From: Antarctobacter heliothermus
GTDB taxonomy: Bacteria > Pseudomonadota > Alphaproteobacteria > Rhodobacterales > Rhodobacteraceae
Reading direction: 5' to 3'
DNA length: 64,000 nucleotides
Assembly (NCBI RefSeq): GCF_002237555.1
Contig: NZ_CP022540.1
Span: 4,159,001 to 4,223,000, forward strand
This document shows, one piece after another, positions 34,901-44,129 of the stretch. How positions within the stretch are numbered: the first letter of the stretch is position 1; each line of letters opens with the position of its first letter. Both the position numbers and the translations under genes were made by a program. Under the pieces are notes generated by a model. That model saw only the letters and a list, made by a program, of their open reading frames with translations. It had not been told where the DNA came from and did not search any database.

Positions 34901-34944
34901 GCGCATTATTGAGCGATACGGATCACAACACGCGCATTATGCGC
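34901..34944. promoter_or_regulatory. Repeated GCGCATTAT elements between hpd and its Lrp-type regulator
   Basis: GCGCATTAT occurs at 34901 and again at 34933-34941, about 32 bp or three helical turns apart. The second copy is embedded in the palindrome GCGCAT-T-ATGCGC (34932-34944). The arrangement fits binding of an Lrp-family octamer on one DNA face, and the position covers both divergent promoters. Regulator identity is inferred from adjacency. Confidence 0.55.
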
Positions 34945-34960
34945 ATGAACAGACAGATAT

Positions 34961-35437
34961 ATGCAGAATAGCCGCACATCCCTGGATGCCACGGACATCG
35001 CGTTGCTGGACGCGGTGCAGCGCGACGGTCAGGCCACGGCGCAGCAACTGGGCGAGACCCTGCACCTGTCACCCAGTCAGGCAGGTCGGCGGCGGCAGCG
35101 GTTGGAGGAAGCGGGCGTCATTCAAGGCTATCGCGCACGGTTGGACCCGGACAAGCTGGGTCTGGATGTGCAGGCCTTTGTTCAGGTCCAACTGGCGCGG
35201 CACGGGGCCAAGGAGGGCACGGATTTTGCGCGGCTGCTGCGGGTCCGACCAGAGATCGTCTCTGCCTGGACCATGACCGGAGAGGCGGATTACCTGCTGC
35301 GGGTCTATTGCCCGGATCTGGCCGCGCTCAACCGGCTGATTCATGAGGTTCTGTTGGCGCATCCGGTGGTGGCGCGGGTGCATTCCCAGATCGTCATGGA
35401 TCAGCCGAAGGCCGATGCGCCCTTGCCCATCGGGTGA
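34961..35437 (+). CDS. Lrp/AsnC family transcriptional regulator (likely of hpd)
   Basis: A 158-residue regulator: the N-terminal winged helix (LDATDIALLDAVQRDGQATAQ, LHLSPSQAGRRRQRLEEAG) and a C-terminal RAM ligand-binding domain (VQAFVQVQLARHG, AWTMTGEADYLLRVYCPDL). Lrp-type regulators divergent from hpd generally respond to tyrosine or phenylalanine and activate the adjacent catabolic gene. The gene starts 119 bp from hpd, with shared repeat elements between. Whether it represses or activates cannot be told from sequence. Confidence 0.9.
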   Translation: MQNSRTSLDATDIALLDAVQRDGQATAQQLGETLHLSPSQAGRRRQRLEEAGVIQGYRARLDPDKLGLDVQAFVQVQLARHGAKEGTDFARLLRVRPEIVSAWTMTGEADYLLRVYCPDLAALNRLIHEVLLAHPVVARVHSQIVMDQPKADAPLPIG

Positions 35438-35446
35438 CGGGACGCG

Positions 35447-37873
35447 CTAGAACGGCACGTCGTCGGCAGTATGAATGAAGCGGGCGACGACCTTTTTGGT
35501 GCCTGCCTTTTCGAATTCAATCTCCAGCTTATCGCCCTCGATCCCGAGAATCGCACCGTAGCCGAATTTCTGGTGAAACACGCGGTCGCCGACCGTGTGG
35601 ACCGACACCGCCTCAAGGTCGATCACCTGTGAGCGGCTTTCGCGGGGCTGGCTGACGGGGCGTTGGTTCTGCCGCTCCTGAAGCCGTTTCCAGCCGGGGG
35701 AATTGTAGACATTTGCCTCTGCCGCGCGTTTTTCGACGCCCGAGGAATAGCCGCCCATGCCACCGCTGGTCGCCGCACCGTAGCCACCGCCATACAGGCC
35801 GGGGGGAGTCAGCACCTCGACATGTTCCTCTGGCAGTTCATCGACAAAGCGCGAGGGCATCTGCGATTGCCACTGACCAAAGACGCGGCGGTTGCCCGCA
35901 AAGCTGATGGTACAGACCTCTTCGGCGCGGGTGATGCCGACATAGGCCAGCCGCCGCTCCTCTTCCAAGTTCTTTTGTCCCTGGATTCCGGGTTCGTCCA
36001 TGCTGCGCTGCGACGGGAACAGCCCGTCCTCCCAGCCCGGCAGGAAGACCACCGGAAACTCCAGCCCCTTGGCCGCGTGCAGCGTCATGATCGACACCTT
36101 GGCCCCCGCCTCATCCTTTTCGTTGTCCATGACCAGCGCGACATGTTCGAGAAACCCCTGAAGGTTTTCAAAGCTTTCCAGCGCCTTGACCAGTTCCTTG
36201 AGGTTTTCCAGCCGGCCGGGGGCCTCTGGTGTCTTGTCGTTCTGCCACATGCCGGTGTAGCCGCTTTCGTCCAGAACGATCTCTGCCAGTTCCATGTGGC
36301 TGACGTCCTTGTCGCCGGTCATGCGCCCCCAGCGGGCAAGGCCCACGATCAGCTCGCCCAGCGCCTTGGCGCCTTTGCCCTTGATCGCCCCCTGTTCGAC
36401 CGCCAGCGCCGCCCCGTCCACAAGGCTGACGCCGTTTTCACGGGCGATGCGCTGGATGGTTTGCTGTGCCTTGTCGCCAAGGCCGCGCTTGGGCGTGTTG
36501 ACGACGCGCTCAAACGCCAGATCATCGGTGGGGGACACGACAAGGCGGAAATAAGCCATGGCATCGCGGATTTCCATCCGCTCATAGAATCGCGGGCCGC
36601 CGATGACGCGGTACGGCAGGCCGATGGTCAGAAAGCGGTCTTCAAACGCGCGCATCTGGTGGCTGGCGCGCACGAGAATGGCCATGTCGTCCAGCGAATA
36701 GGGCCGCATCCCGCGGGTGCCGCCCTGCATCGATTCGATTTCCTCACCGATCCAGCGTGCCTCTTCCTCACCGTCCCAATGGCCGATCAGGCGTACCTTT
36801 TCGCCGTCCTGCGCCTGTGTCCACAGTTCCTTGCCCAGACGCCCGGTGTTGCCCCGGATCACGCCCGAGGCGGCGGCGAGGATATGCGGCGTAGAGCGAT
36901 AGTTCTGTTCCAACCGCACCACATGGGCGCCGGGAAAATCCTTTTCAAACCGCAGGATATTGCCCACCTCGGCCCCGCGCCAGCCATAGATCGACTGATC
37001 GTCGTCGCCGACGCAGCAGATGTTCTTGTGCTGTGACGCGAGCAGGCGCAGCCAGAGATACTGCGCCACGTTGGTATCCTGATATTCGTCCACAAGGATG
37101 TAGCGGAACCAGCGTTGGTACTGCGCCAGAATGTCCGGGTGGGTCTGAAAAATGGTGACCATGTGCATTAGCAGATCACCGAAATCGACGGCGTTCAGTT
37201 CCAGCAGGCGGCGCTGATAGGCGGCGTAGAGTTCCGGCCCGCGATGGTTGAAGGCCCCACCGTCCGCTGCCGGCACCTTGTCCGGCGTCAGCGCGCGGTT
37301 TTTCCAGCCCTCGATGATGTTGGCCAATTGCCGCGCGGGCCAGCGTTTGTCGTCGATCTCCGCCGCCCGCACCAGTTGCTTGAGCAGACGCAACTGATCG
37401 TCGGTGTCGAGAATGGTAAAGTTGGACTTCAGATGCAGGCCGGGCTGCGAATCGGGCCCCTCAACCACCTGATCGGTGTTGGCCTCGGCGGTGATCAGCT
37501 CGGCGTGGCGGCGCAGCTGTTTGACACAGATCGAGTGGAACGTACCCAGCCAAGGCATGCCCTCAACCGTCTGGCCCAGCATGCGGCCTACGCGCAATTT
37601 CATCTCGCGCGCAGCCTTGTTGGTGAAGGTCACCGACAGGATTTCGTTCGGGCGGGCGCGGCCGGTGTTCAGCAGGTGGACCACCCGCGCGGTCAGCGCC
37701 TTGGTCTTGCCCGTCCCGGCCCCCGCCAACATCAGCACCGGGCCATCCAGTACCTCGACCGCCTCCCGCTGGGCCGGGTTCAGCTCATTCAGATAGGGGG
37801 CGGGGCGCGCCGCCATGGCGCGCGCCGAAAGCGAGGACGCCTCAAACGCGTCGAATTCGTCGAAACTGCTCAT
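35447..37873 (-). CDS. uvrD: ATP-dependent DNA helicase UvrD/PcrA
   Basis: An 808-residue superfamily 1A helicase: Walker A GAGTGKT at residues 51-57 preceded by the Q motif LNPAQREAV, motif II DEYQDTN, motif III VGDDDQSIYGWRGA, motif IV VVRLEQNYRST, and motifs V/VI VSIMTLHAAKGLEFPVVFLPG and EERRLAYVGITRAEE. The C-terminal tail ends in the RNA-polymerase-interacting Tudor-like domain (VFHQKFGYGAILGIEGDKLEI). It acts in nucleotide excision and mismatch repair and in removing stalled polymerase. No anomaly is visible. Confidence 0.96.
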   Translation of the reverse strand: MSSFDEFDAFEASSLSARAMAARPAPYLNELNPAQREAVEVLDGPVLMLAGAGTGKTKALTARVVHLLNTGRARPNEILSVTFTNKAAREMKLRVGRMLGQTVEGMPWLGTFHSICVKQLRRHAELITAEANTDQVVEGPDSQPGLHLKSNFTILDTDDQLRLLKQLVRAAEIDDKRWPARQLANIIEGWKNRALTPDKVPAADGGAFNHRGPELYAAYQRRLLELNAVDFGDLLMHMVTIFQTHPDILAQYQRWFRYILVDEYQDTNVAQYLWLRLLASQHKNICCVGDDDQSIYGWRGAEVGNILRFEKDFPGAHVVRLEQNYRSTPHILAAASGVIRGNTGRLGKELWTQAQDGEKVRLIGHWDGEEEARWIGEEIESMQGGTRGMRPYSLDDMAILVRASHQMRAFEDRFLTIGLPYRVIGGPRFYERMEIRDAMAYFRLVVSPTDDLAFERVVNTPKRGLGDKAQQTIQRIARENGVSLVDGAALAVEQGAIKGKGAKALGELIVGLARWGRMTGDKDVSHMELAEIVLDESGYTGMWQNDKTPEAPGRLENLKELVKALESFENLQGFLEHVALVMDNEKDEAGAKVSIMTLHAAKGLEFPVVFLPGWEDGLFPSQRSMDEPGIQGQKNLEEERRLAYVGITRAEEVCTISFAGNRRVFGQWQSQMPSRFVDELPEEHVEVLTPPGLYGGGYGAATSGGMGGYSSGVEKRAAEANVYNSPGWKRLQERQNQRPVSQPRESRSQVIDLEAVSVHTVGDRVFHQKFGYGAILGIEGDKLEIEFEKAGTKKVVARFIHTADDVPF

Positions 37874-37956
37874 GGCGCCAATCTAGCGCCATCGCGCGGT
37901 CAGGGGAAGGGCGTGTTCGCCCTATGTTCGCCCCGCGTACGACGAATTTTCAACTG

Positions 37957-38454
37957 TCAGGCAGGGACAGCCTCGCCGGGGTGCACCGCCGGTTTGCGGC
38001 GCGTTGTGAAAAAGACCGGATTGGGCGCGGAGGGTTCGGCCGCCGGGGCCTGCGGCGCGCTGTCGGCGCGGGCCGGGGTGAGCTTGCACGCGGCGCGGCC
38101 CGCCAGCGAGGCCTGCGCCATGCGCGCCACGACACGCGGGGAAACACGCCCATCCAGCACGCAATGCAGCGTCGTCACGGCGTCAGAGTACAAATCCGTG
38201 ATCTCGGTCACGTCGCGGGCCAACAGGATGGTGACCAGCCGCGGATTGCGCCGTTCCGCCAGCGCGGTCAGGCTGACAATCCGCTCTGCCCCGCAATCGG
38301 CGTCGATCACCAACACGTCGACCACCGCCCGGCGCAGGCAGGTCTCAGCCACCGCAAAACTGCCCGATCCTGTGACATGGATGCCCGATTCCAGAAAGGC
38401 GATCTGGCTGCGTTCAAGGCGTGTGGGATCAAGGTCGACAATCATCGCGTGCAT
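37957..38454 (-). CDS. Receiver-like protein of unknown function
   Basis: I start at 38454 (MHAMIVDLDPTRLERSQIAF), 7 bp after AAGGA, giving 165 residues. The first 120 residues follow a CheY-like alternation: a first strand ending in VDLDP, a central strand VVDVLVIDADCG at the phospho-acceptor position, and VTILLARD followed by a helix. The acidic pair and the terminal lysine are only partly conserved, so phosphorylation is doubtful. A Pro/Ala-rich tail (PQAPAAEPSAPNPVFF) follows. No output domain. It could be a single-domain or degenerate response regulator. Confidence 0.6.
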   Translation of the reverse strand: MHAMIVDLDPTRLERSQIAFLESGIHVTGSGSFAVAETCLRRAVVDVLVIDADCGAERIVSLTALAERRNPRLVTILLARDVTEITDLYSDAVTTLHCVLDGRVSPRVVARMAQASLAGRAACKLTPARADSAPQAPAAEPSAPNPVFFTTRRKPAVHPGEAVPA

Positions 38455-38576
38455 GGGATGTCCTTTTCTATCGCTGAGGATCAACTTCCGCCAAGGCGCT
38501 TAAAATATGTTGAAGATTTGTCGAGAATGCCGGTGAGGTCACTTGCGTCCCGCCATGTCCCGCGCCAGATAGCGTC

Positions 38577-39716
38577 ATGGATCTTCACAGTCGTTATTTG
38601 ACCATCGCCGATCTGCGTCGCGCCGCGCGCAGACGCGTTCCGCATTTTGCCTGGGCCTATCTTGACTCGGCCACGGGGACAGAGGCCAGCGCATGCCGCA
38701 ACCGCACCGCGCTGGACAATGTGCTGTTCACACCGTCGATCCTGCATGGAGAGGTGACGCCGGACCTGTCGGTGGAGCTGTTTGGCCAGACCCACCCCCT
38801 GCCCTTTGGCGTGGCTCCGGTGGGCCAGTCCGGGCTGCTGTGGCCCGGGGCGGAACGGTTGCTGGCGCAGGAGGCGACCAAGGCCGGTCTGCCCTATGCG
38901 CTGTCGACGGTCGCCAATGCCACACCAGAAGAGATTGGTCCCGAAACCGGCGGCAAAGGCTGGTTCCAGCTGTACCCCCCGCGCGACGTAGATATGCGCC
39001 GGGACATGCTGGCGCGGGCCAAGGCCAGCGGATTCAAGGTTCTGGTCCTGACTGTCGACGTCCCCGTCGCCTCGCGCCGCGAGAAACAGGTGAAGGGCGG
39101 ACTGGTGCAACCGCCGCGCATCACGCCGCGCATCGCGCTGCAATGCGCCATGCGCCCGGCGTGGTCGCTGGCACGGATGCGCGCCGGGATGCCCCGCATG
39201 AAAACGCTGGACAAGTATTCCCAGGACAATGCCCCGCGCGATCCCACCGCCCACATTGGTTATCTCCTGCGCACAGCGCCGGACTGGGACTATCTGCGCT
39301 GGCTGCGCGATGCATGGGATGGGCCGCTGGTGGTCAAGGGTGTGCTACGCCCCGACGATGCCGCGCGGATGCAGGACGAAGGAGTCGATGCCATCTGGGT
39401 GTCAAACCATGGCGGTCGGCAGTTCGACGGTGTGCCGGGGTCGGTAGAGTACCTGCCCGGCGTGCGGGCGGCGACCACGCTGCCGGTGATCTTTGACAGC
39501 GGGATCGAAGGCGGGTTGGACATGCTGCGCGCCATCGCCCTGGGGGCGGATTTCGTGATGATGGGGCGCGCCTGGCATTACGCGGTCTGCGCGCTGGGGG
39601 ATCGTGGTCCGGCCCATCTGATCGACATGTTGCGCCGGGATCTGGTGGCCTGCATCGGACAATTGGACGTTGCGCGCCCGGCTGATCTGCGCGGACAGGC
39701 GGTAACCGCAGGGTAG
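38577..39716 (+). CDS. FMN-dependent alpha-hydroxyacid dehydrogenase (lactate dehydrogenase type)
   Basis: A 379-residue TIM-barrel flavoenzyme. It opens with LTIADLRRAARRRVPHFAWAYLDSATGTE. FMN- and substrate-binding blocks are PLPFGVAPVGQSGL, WFQLYPP, VLVLTVDVPVASRRE, WDGPLVVKGV (lysine) and the catalytic motif WVSNHGGRQFDG (His/Arg), followed by VIFDSGIEGGLDMLRAIALGADFVMMGR. Such enzymes oxidise L-lactate, glycolate or mandelate, usually at the membrane, passing electrons to quinone or cytochrome. The specific substrate is open; LldD is closest by general look. Confidence 0.88.
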   Translation: MDLHSRYLTIADLRRAARRRVPHFAWAYLDSATGTEASACRNRTALDNVLFTPSILHGEVTPDLSVELFGQTHPLPFGVAPVGQSGLLWPGAERLLAQEATKAGLPYALSTVANATPEEIGPETGGKGWFQLYPPRDVDMRRDMLARAKASGFKVLVLTVDVPVASRREKQVKGGLVQPPRITPRIALQCAMRPAWSLARMRAGMPRMKTLDKYSQDNAPRDPTAHIGYLLRTAPDWDYLRWLRDAWDGPLVVKGVLRPDDAARMQDEGVDAIWVSNHGGRQFDGVPGSVEYLPGVRAATTLPVIFDSGIEGGLDMLRAIALGADFVMMGRAWHYAVCALGDRGPAHLIDMLRRDLVACIGQLDVARPADLRGQAVTAG

Positions 39717-39722
39717 TCCGTT

Positions 39723-40166
39723 TCACCGTCCCGTGAGCGACCCCAGATCGCGAAACGTCGAAAAGAACCTTCGCACAAAAGTCGCCGCGCGTTTGTCCGA
39801 CGCCTCGATCCGGTCAAGATCCTGTCTGACCGCCACAAATGCCTTGGCCCCCAGATCGTCATTTACACAAAGCGCGTCCGGTCTGGCAAAGGCCATGGTC
39901 CAGTCGGCAAACAACCGTTCGTGGACTTGGGATGATGGCAGGCTTTGGACGCCTCGGTGGAGGTCGTTCCGGGCGATTCGCTCAAAGACGCGATCGACGG
40001 CCGTTTCCTCCCCTTCGAGGATCTGCAGGAACGTCCCGTCGTGGTACATCAGCAACCCGGTGACGCCATCGCGCCTGTTGTTGCGCCGCGCCGCGCCAAG
40101 AATCTGCGCAAGATCATCGCGTGTCGCCAGCCTTACGGCAGAACTGAGGTAGATCAGCCGCTTCAC
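39723..40166 (-). CDS. BLUF-domain blue-light photoreceptor
   Basis: I start at the GTG at 40166, which has GGAGGA five bases upstream and gives the BLUF opening (V/M)KRLIYLSSA; a longer ATG-started frame lacks a ribosome site. The 147-residue protein carries the complete photoactive set: Tyr6, Asn30, Gln48, Trp89 and Met91, with the same spacing as Tyr21, Asn45, Gln63, Trp104 and Met106 of AppA. It binds FAD and shifts its hydrogen-bond network under blue light. About 50 C-terminal residues form short helices, with no output domain, so it must act through a partner. Confidence 0.93.
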   Translation of the reverse strand: MKRLIYLSSAVRLATRDDLAQILGAARRNNRRDGVTGLLMYHDGTFLQILEGEETAVDRVFERIARNDLHRGVQSLPSSQVHERLFADWTMAFARPDALCVNDDLGAKAFVAVRQDLDRIEASDKRAATFVRRFFSTFRDLGSLTGR

Positions 40167-40302
40167 GGCGTCCTCCGTTGATTTGGCCCAAAAGTACAAG
40201 GCGTTTCCGCGCGACGACGCTAAAATGATAGTCCGAACACAACCTTACGAAATCGGCGATTCCCCCCTTTCCAAGGGGCCCCGACCCCCGCCCTTCGCAA
40301 AA

Positions 40303-40340
40303 TTTGCAAATGCGACCGCCATGACCGAATAATTTGCAAA
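40303..40340 (+). promoter_or_regulatory. Twin TTTGCAAA boxes upstream of pyruvate carboxylase
   Basis: Two perfect TTTGCAAA palindromes lie at 40303-40310 and 40333-40340, exactly 30 bp apart, each preceded by AA. A related TTGCGCAA stands at 40384-40391. They lie 85-125 bp before the pyc ATG. The same octamer occurs in the pccB control region, making PccR or a related acyl-CoA regulator a plausible binder. Confidence 0.6.
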
Positions 40341-40425
40341 ACCCCCTTGCGCTGCGGCGCGGCACAGCCTCAAAGTAACAAAATTGCGCAAACGCGCCTC
40401 TGTGCCGAAAAGGGACCCCTGACTT

Positions 40426-43400
40426 ATGGCTGATTTCGAAAAGATCCTGATTGCCAACCGGGGCGAGATCGCGATCCGTATCATGCGGGCTGCGAACGAA
40501 ATGGGAAAAAAGACGGTCGCCGTCTACGCCGAAGAAGACAAGCTGGGCTTGCACCGCTTCAAGGCGGATGAGGCGTATCGCATCGGCGAGGGGCTGGGCC
40601 CAGTCCAAGCCTATCTGTCGATTCCCGAGATCATCCGCGTGGCCAAAGCCTGTGGCGCGGACGCGATCCATCCGGGTTATGGCCTGCTGTCGGAAAATCC
40701 CGATTTCGTTGACGCCTGCTCCGAGGCTGGCATCACATTCATCGGTCCCAAGGCCGAAACCATGCGCGCCCTTGGCGACAAGGCCAGCGCCCGCCGGGTT
40801 GCCATTGAGGCGGGTGTGCCGGTGATTCCCGCCACCGAGGTGTTGGGCGACGATTTCGACGCCATCGCCAAAGAGGCCGATGAGGTCGGCTATCCGCTGA
40901 TGCTGAAGGCCAGCTGGGGTGGCGGTGGCCGGGGCATGCGCCCGATCGAAAGCGCCAAAGAGCTGAAAGACAAGGTGCTGGAGGGTCGGCGTGAGGCCGA
41001 AGCTGCCTTTGGCAACGGCGAGGGTTATCTGGAAAAGATGATCATCCGCGCCCGCCACGTCGAGGTGCAGATCCTTGGCGACAAGCAGGGCAATATCTAT
41101 CACCTGTACGAACGCGACTGTTCGGTGCAGCGCCGCAACCAGAAAGTCGTGGAACGCGCCCCCGCGCCCTATCTGTCCGAAGCCCAGCGCGAAGAGATCT
41201 GCGAACTTGGCCGCAAGATCTGCGCCCATGTGAACTACGAATGCGCGGGAACTGTCGAGTTCCTGATGGATATGGACACCGGCAAGTTCTACTTTATCGA
41301 GGTCAACCCGCGTGTGCAGGTGGAACACACCGTCACCGAAGAGGTGACCGGCATCGACATCGTGCAGGCGCAAATCCTGATCGCAGAGGGCAAATCGCTG
41401 GCCGAGGCCACCGGCAAGGCGTCGCAATACGATGTGCGCTTGACGGGCCATGCGCTGCAGACCCGGATCACGACAGAAGATCCGTCCAACAACTTTATCC
41501 CCGACTACGGGCGCATCACGGCGTTCCGCTCGGCCACGGGCATGGGCATCCGTCTGGACGGCGGCACCGCCTATGCCGGCGGCGTCATCACGCGCTATTA
41601 CGACTCGCTTTTGGTCAAGGTGACGGCCAAGGCACAGACCCCGGAAAAGGCGATCAGCCGGATGGACCGCGCGTTGCGCGAATTCCGCATCCGGGGTGTG
41701 ACCACGAACATCGAATTCGTGATCAACCTGCTGAAACACCCGGTCTTTCTGAACAACCAGTACACCACCAAGTTCATCGACACGACGCCTGAGCTGTTCG
41801 ATTTCAAAAAACGCCGGGACCGGGGCACCAAGGTGCTGACCTATATCGCCGACATCACGGTGAACGGTCACCCCGAGGTGCAGGGCCGCGCCCTGCCCCA
41901 TCCGGACCTGAAACCGGCGCGCGCACCCAAGGTGCCATTGGAGACGCCGCCCGCAGGCACCAAGACCCTGCTGGACGAAAAAGGGCCGCAGGCCGTTGCA
42001 GACTGGCTGGCGGCGCAAAAGCAGGTGCTGATCACCGACACCACCATGCGTGACGGCCACCAGTCGCTGCTGGCGACGCGGATGCGCAGCCATGACATGA
42101 TCAAGGTCGCCCCCGCCTACGCCCATATGCTGCCCAAACTGTTCAGCGTGGAATGCTGGGGCGGCGCGACATTCGACGTGGCGTACCGGTTCTTGCAGGA
42201 ATGCCCGTGGCAGCGCCTGCGCGACCTGCGCGCGGCCATGCCCAATGTCATGACCCAGATGCTGCTACGCGGGGCCAACGGGGTTGGCTATACCAACTAC
42301 CCCGACAACGTGGTGCAGTTCTTTGTCAAACAGGCGGCAGAGACCGGTGTTGACGTGTTCCGTGTGTTTGACAGCCTTAACTGGGTCGAAAACATGCGTG
42401 TCGCGATGGATGCGGTGCTGGAGAACAACAAGGTGCTCGAGGGCACGGTTTGCTACACCGGCGACATCCTCGACCCCGACCGCGCCAAGTATGACCTGAA
42501 ATACTATGTCGCCATGGGCAAGGATCTGCGCGATGCGGGTGCGCATCTTCTGGGTCTCAAGGACATGGCCGGCCTGCTCAAGCCCAACGCGGCGGCGATG
42601 CTGGTCAAGACACTGAAAGAAGAGGTCGGCCTGCCGATCCACTTCCACACGCATGACACGTCCGGCGCGGCGATTGCCACCATCATGGAAGCGGTGCGCG
42701 CAGGCGTGGATGCGGTCGATGCAGCAATGGACGCACTGTCGGGCAACACCTCGCAGCCGACGCTGGGATCGGTTGTCGAAGGCCTGCGGTTCACTGAGCG
42801 CGACACCGGGCTGGACATGGCCGCCATCCGCGAAATCTCAAACTACTGGGAAGCGGTGCGCGGCCAGTACGCGGCATTCGAATCCGGCATGCAGGCGCCC
42901 GCGTCCGAGGTCTATTTGCATGAGATGCCAGGCGGCCAGTTCACCAACCTCAAGGCGCAGGCGCGCTCTCTGGGGCTGGAGGAACGCTGGCACGAGGTGG
43001 CACAGACCTATGCCGACGTGAACCAGATGTTCGGCGATATCGTCAAGGTCACGCCCTCGTCCAAGGTGGTGGGGGACATGGCGCTGATGATGGTCAGTCA
43101 AGGTCTGACTCGCGCCGATGTCGAAGACCCGTCAAAGGACCTGTCGTTCCCCGAATCCGTCATCGACATGATGAAGGGCAACCTTGGTCAGCCTCCTGGC
43201 GGATGGCCTAAGAAGATCCAGAAAAAGATCCTCAAGGACGAAAGGGCCTTTACCGATCGTCCGGGGCTGAAGGCCGCTCCCATTGACATCGACCAGGCGC
43301 GCAAGGATTTGGCTGCCAAGTTCGAGGATACGGTTTTTGATGACGAGGATCTGAACGGCTACCTGATGTACCCCAAGGTCTTTACCGACTACGCCACGCG

Positions 43401-43869
43401 GCACGAGACCTATGGCCCGGTGCGCACCCTGCCCACGCGGACCTTCTTTTACGGCATGGAGCCGGGAGAGGAGATCACCGCAGAAATCGATCCCGGAAAG
43501 ACGCTGGAGATCCGCCTACAGGCAGTGGGCGAGACGCAGGAAGACGGCGACGTAAAGGTCTTCTTTGAGCTGAACGGCCAGCCGCGAACCATCCGCGTGC
43601 CCAACCGCGATGCCAAGGCCAAGACTGTTGCTCGCCCCAAGGCAGAGCTGGGCAACCCCAACCAGATTGGTGCCCCGATGCCGGGTGTTGTGGCCACCGT
43701 CGCGGTTACGGTCGGACAGACGGTCAAGGACGGCGATCTGCTGCTGACCATCGAGGCGATGAAAATGGAAACCGGCCTGCACGCCGAGCGGGATGGCACC
43801 GTCAAAGCCGTGCATGTGGCGCCCGGCGGACAGATCGACGCCAAGGATCTGCTGATCGAGTTGGAATGA
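40426..43869 (+). CDS. pyc: Pyruvate carboxylase
   Basis: This 1147-residue single-chain enzyme has all domains in order. The biotin carboxylase starts FEKILIANRGEIAIRIMRAA, with ASWGGGGRGMRPIE and FIEVNPRVQVEHTVTEEVTG. The carboxyltransferase TIM barrel runs from about residue 535 (TDTTMRDGHQSLLATRMR, with CWGGATFDVA and HFHTHDTSG). The allosteric linker follows, and the C-terminal biotinyl domain carries EAMKM (lysine about residue 1113). It carboxylates pyruvate to oxaloacetate to refill the TCA cycle. The upstream TTTGCAAA boxes suggest control shared with propionyl-CoA metabolism. Confidence 0.97.
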   Translation: MADFEKILIANRGEIAIRIMRAANEMGKKTVAVYAEEDKLGLHRFKADEAYRIGEGLGPVQAYLSIPEIIRVAKACGADAIHPGYGLLSENPDFVDACSEAGITFIGPKAETMRALGDKASARRVAIEAGVPVIPATEVLGDDFDAIAKEADEVGYPLMLKASWGGGGRGMRPIESAKELKDKVLEGRREAEAAFGNGEGYLEKMIIRARHVEVQILGDKQGNIYHLYERDCSVQRRNQKVVERAPAPYLSEAQREEICELGRKICAHVNYECAGTVEFLMDMDTGKFYFIEVNPRVQVEHTVTEEVTGIDIVQAQILIAEGKSLAEATGKASQYDVRLTGHALQTRITTEDPSNNFIPDYGRITAFRSATGMGIRLDGGTAYAGGVITRYYDSLLVKVTAKAQTPEKAISRMDRALREFRIRGVTTNIEFVINLLKHPVFLNNQYTTKFIDTTPELFDFKKRRDRGTKVLTYIADITVNGHPEVQGRALPHPDLKPARAPKVPLETPPAGTKTLLDEKGPQAVADWLAAQKQVLITDTTMRDGHQSLLATRMRSHDMIKVAPAYAHMLPKLFSVECWGGATFDVAYRFLQECPWQRLRDLRAAMPNVMTQMLLRGANGVGYTNYPDNVVQFFVKQAAETGVDVFRVFDSLNWVENMRVAMDAVLENNKVLEGTVCYTGDILDPDRAKYDLKYYVAMGKDLRDAGAHLLGLKDMAGLLKPNAAAMLVKTLKEEVGLPIHFHTHDTSGAAIATIMEAVRAGVDAVDAAMDALSGNTSQPTLGSVVEGLRFTERDTGLDMAAIREISNYWEAVRGQYAAFESGMQAPASEVYLHEMPGGQFTNLKAQARSLGLEERWHEVAQTYADVNQMFGDIVKVTPSSKVVGDMALMMVSQGLTRADVEDPSKDLSFPESVIDMMKGNLGQPPGGWPKKIQKKILKDERAFTDRPGLKAAPIDIDQARKDLAAKFEDTVFDDEDLNGYLMYPKVFTDYATRHETYGPVRTLPTRTFFYGMEPGEEITAEIDPGKTLEIRLQAVGETQEDGDVKVFFELNGQPRTIRVPNRDAKAKTVARPKAELGNPNQIGAPMPGVVATVAVTVGQTVKDGDLLLTIEAMKMETGLHAERDGTVKAVHVAPGGQIDAKDLLIELE

Positions 43870-43877
43870 CACCGACA

Positions 43878-43904
43878 GTCGGCCCCGGATTCTCCGGGGC
43901 CGAC
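43878..43904 (+). terminator. Hairpin after pyc
   Basis: A perfect 12-bp stem (GTCGGCCCCGGA and its complement) with a 3-nt loop begins 8 bp after the pyc stop codon. The expected U-run is absent (CACGCCTGATCC follows), so termination may be partial or Rho-assisted. The remaining 225 bp up to the gene at 44130 show no further structure. Confidence 0.65.
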
Positions 43905-44129
43905 CACGCCTGATCCTTTCCACGAGAATTTACCGAAAACCTTTTGATACTACGCGAAAAACGGGCACTGCCACATTCCCCGCGCACCGGCACGATGGAC
44001 AGCGAGAGAGTGATCCGTCGCCCTGTGAAGAACCCTCAAATTCTCCAGTTATGACATGACGTTGCGGGCTGCCGTTCGGGTGGCTATGCTACGCCTCGCC
44101 GCTATTCCAGAATCGGGAAGGATTCCCGG

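Noticed and set aside
40114..42126. 670-codon minus-strand frame opposite pyruvate carboxylase
   Set aside because: Antisense shadow; composition is typical of the complementary strand of a GC-rich gene.
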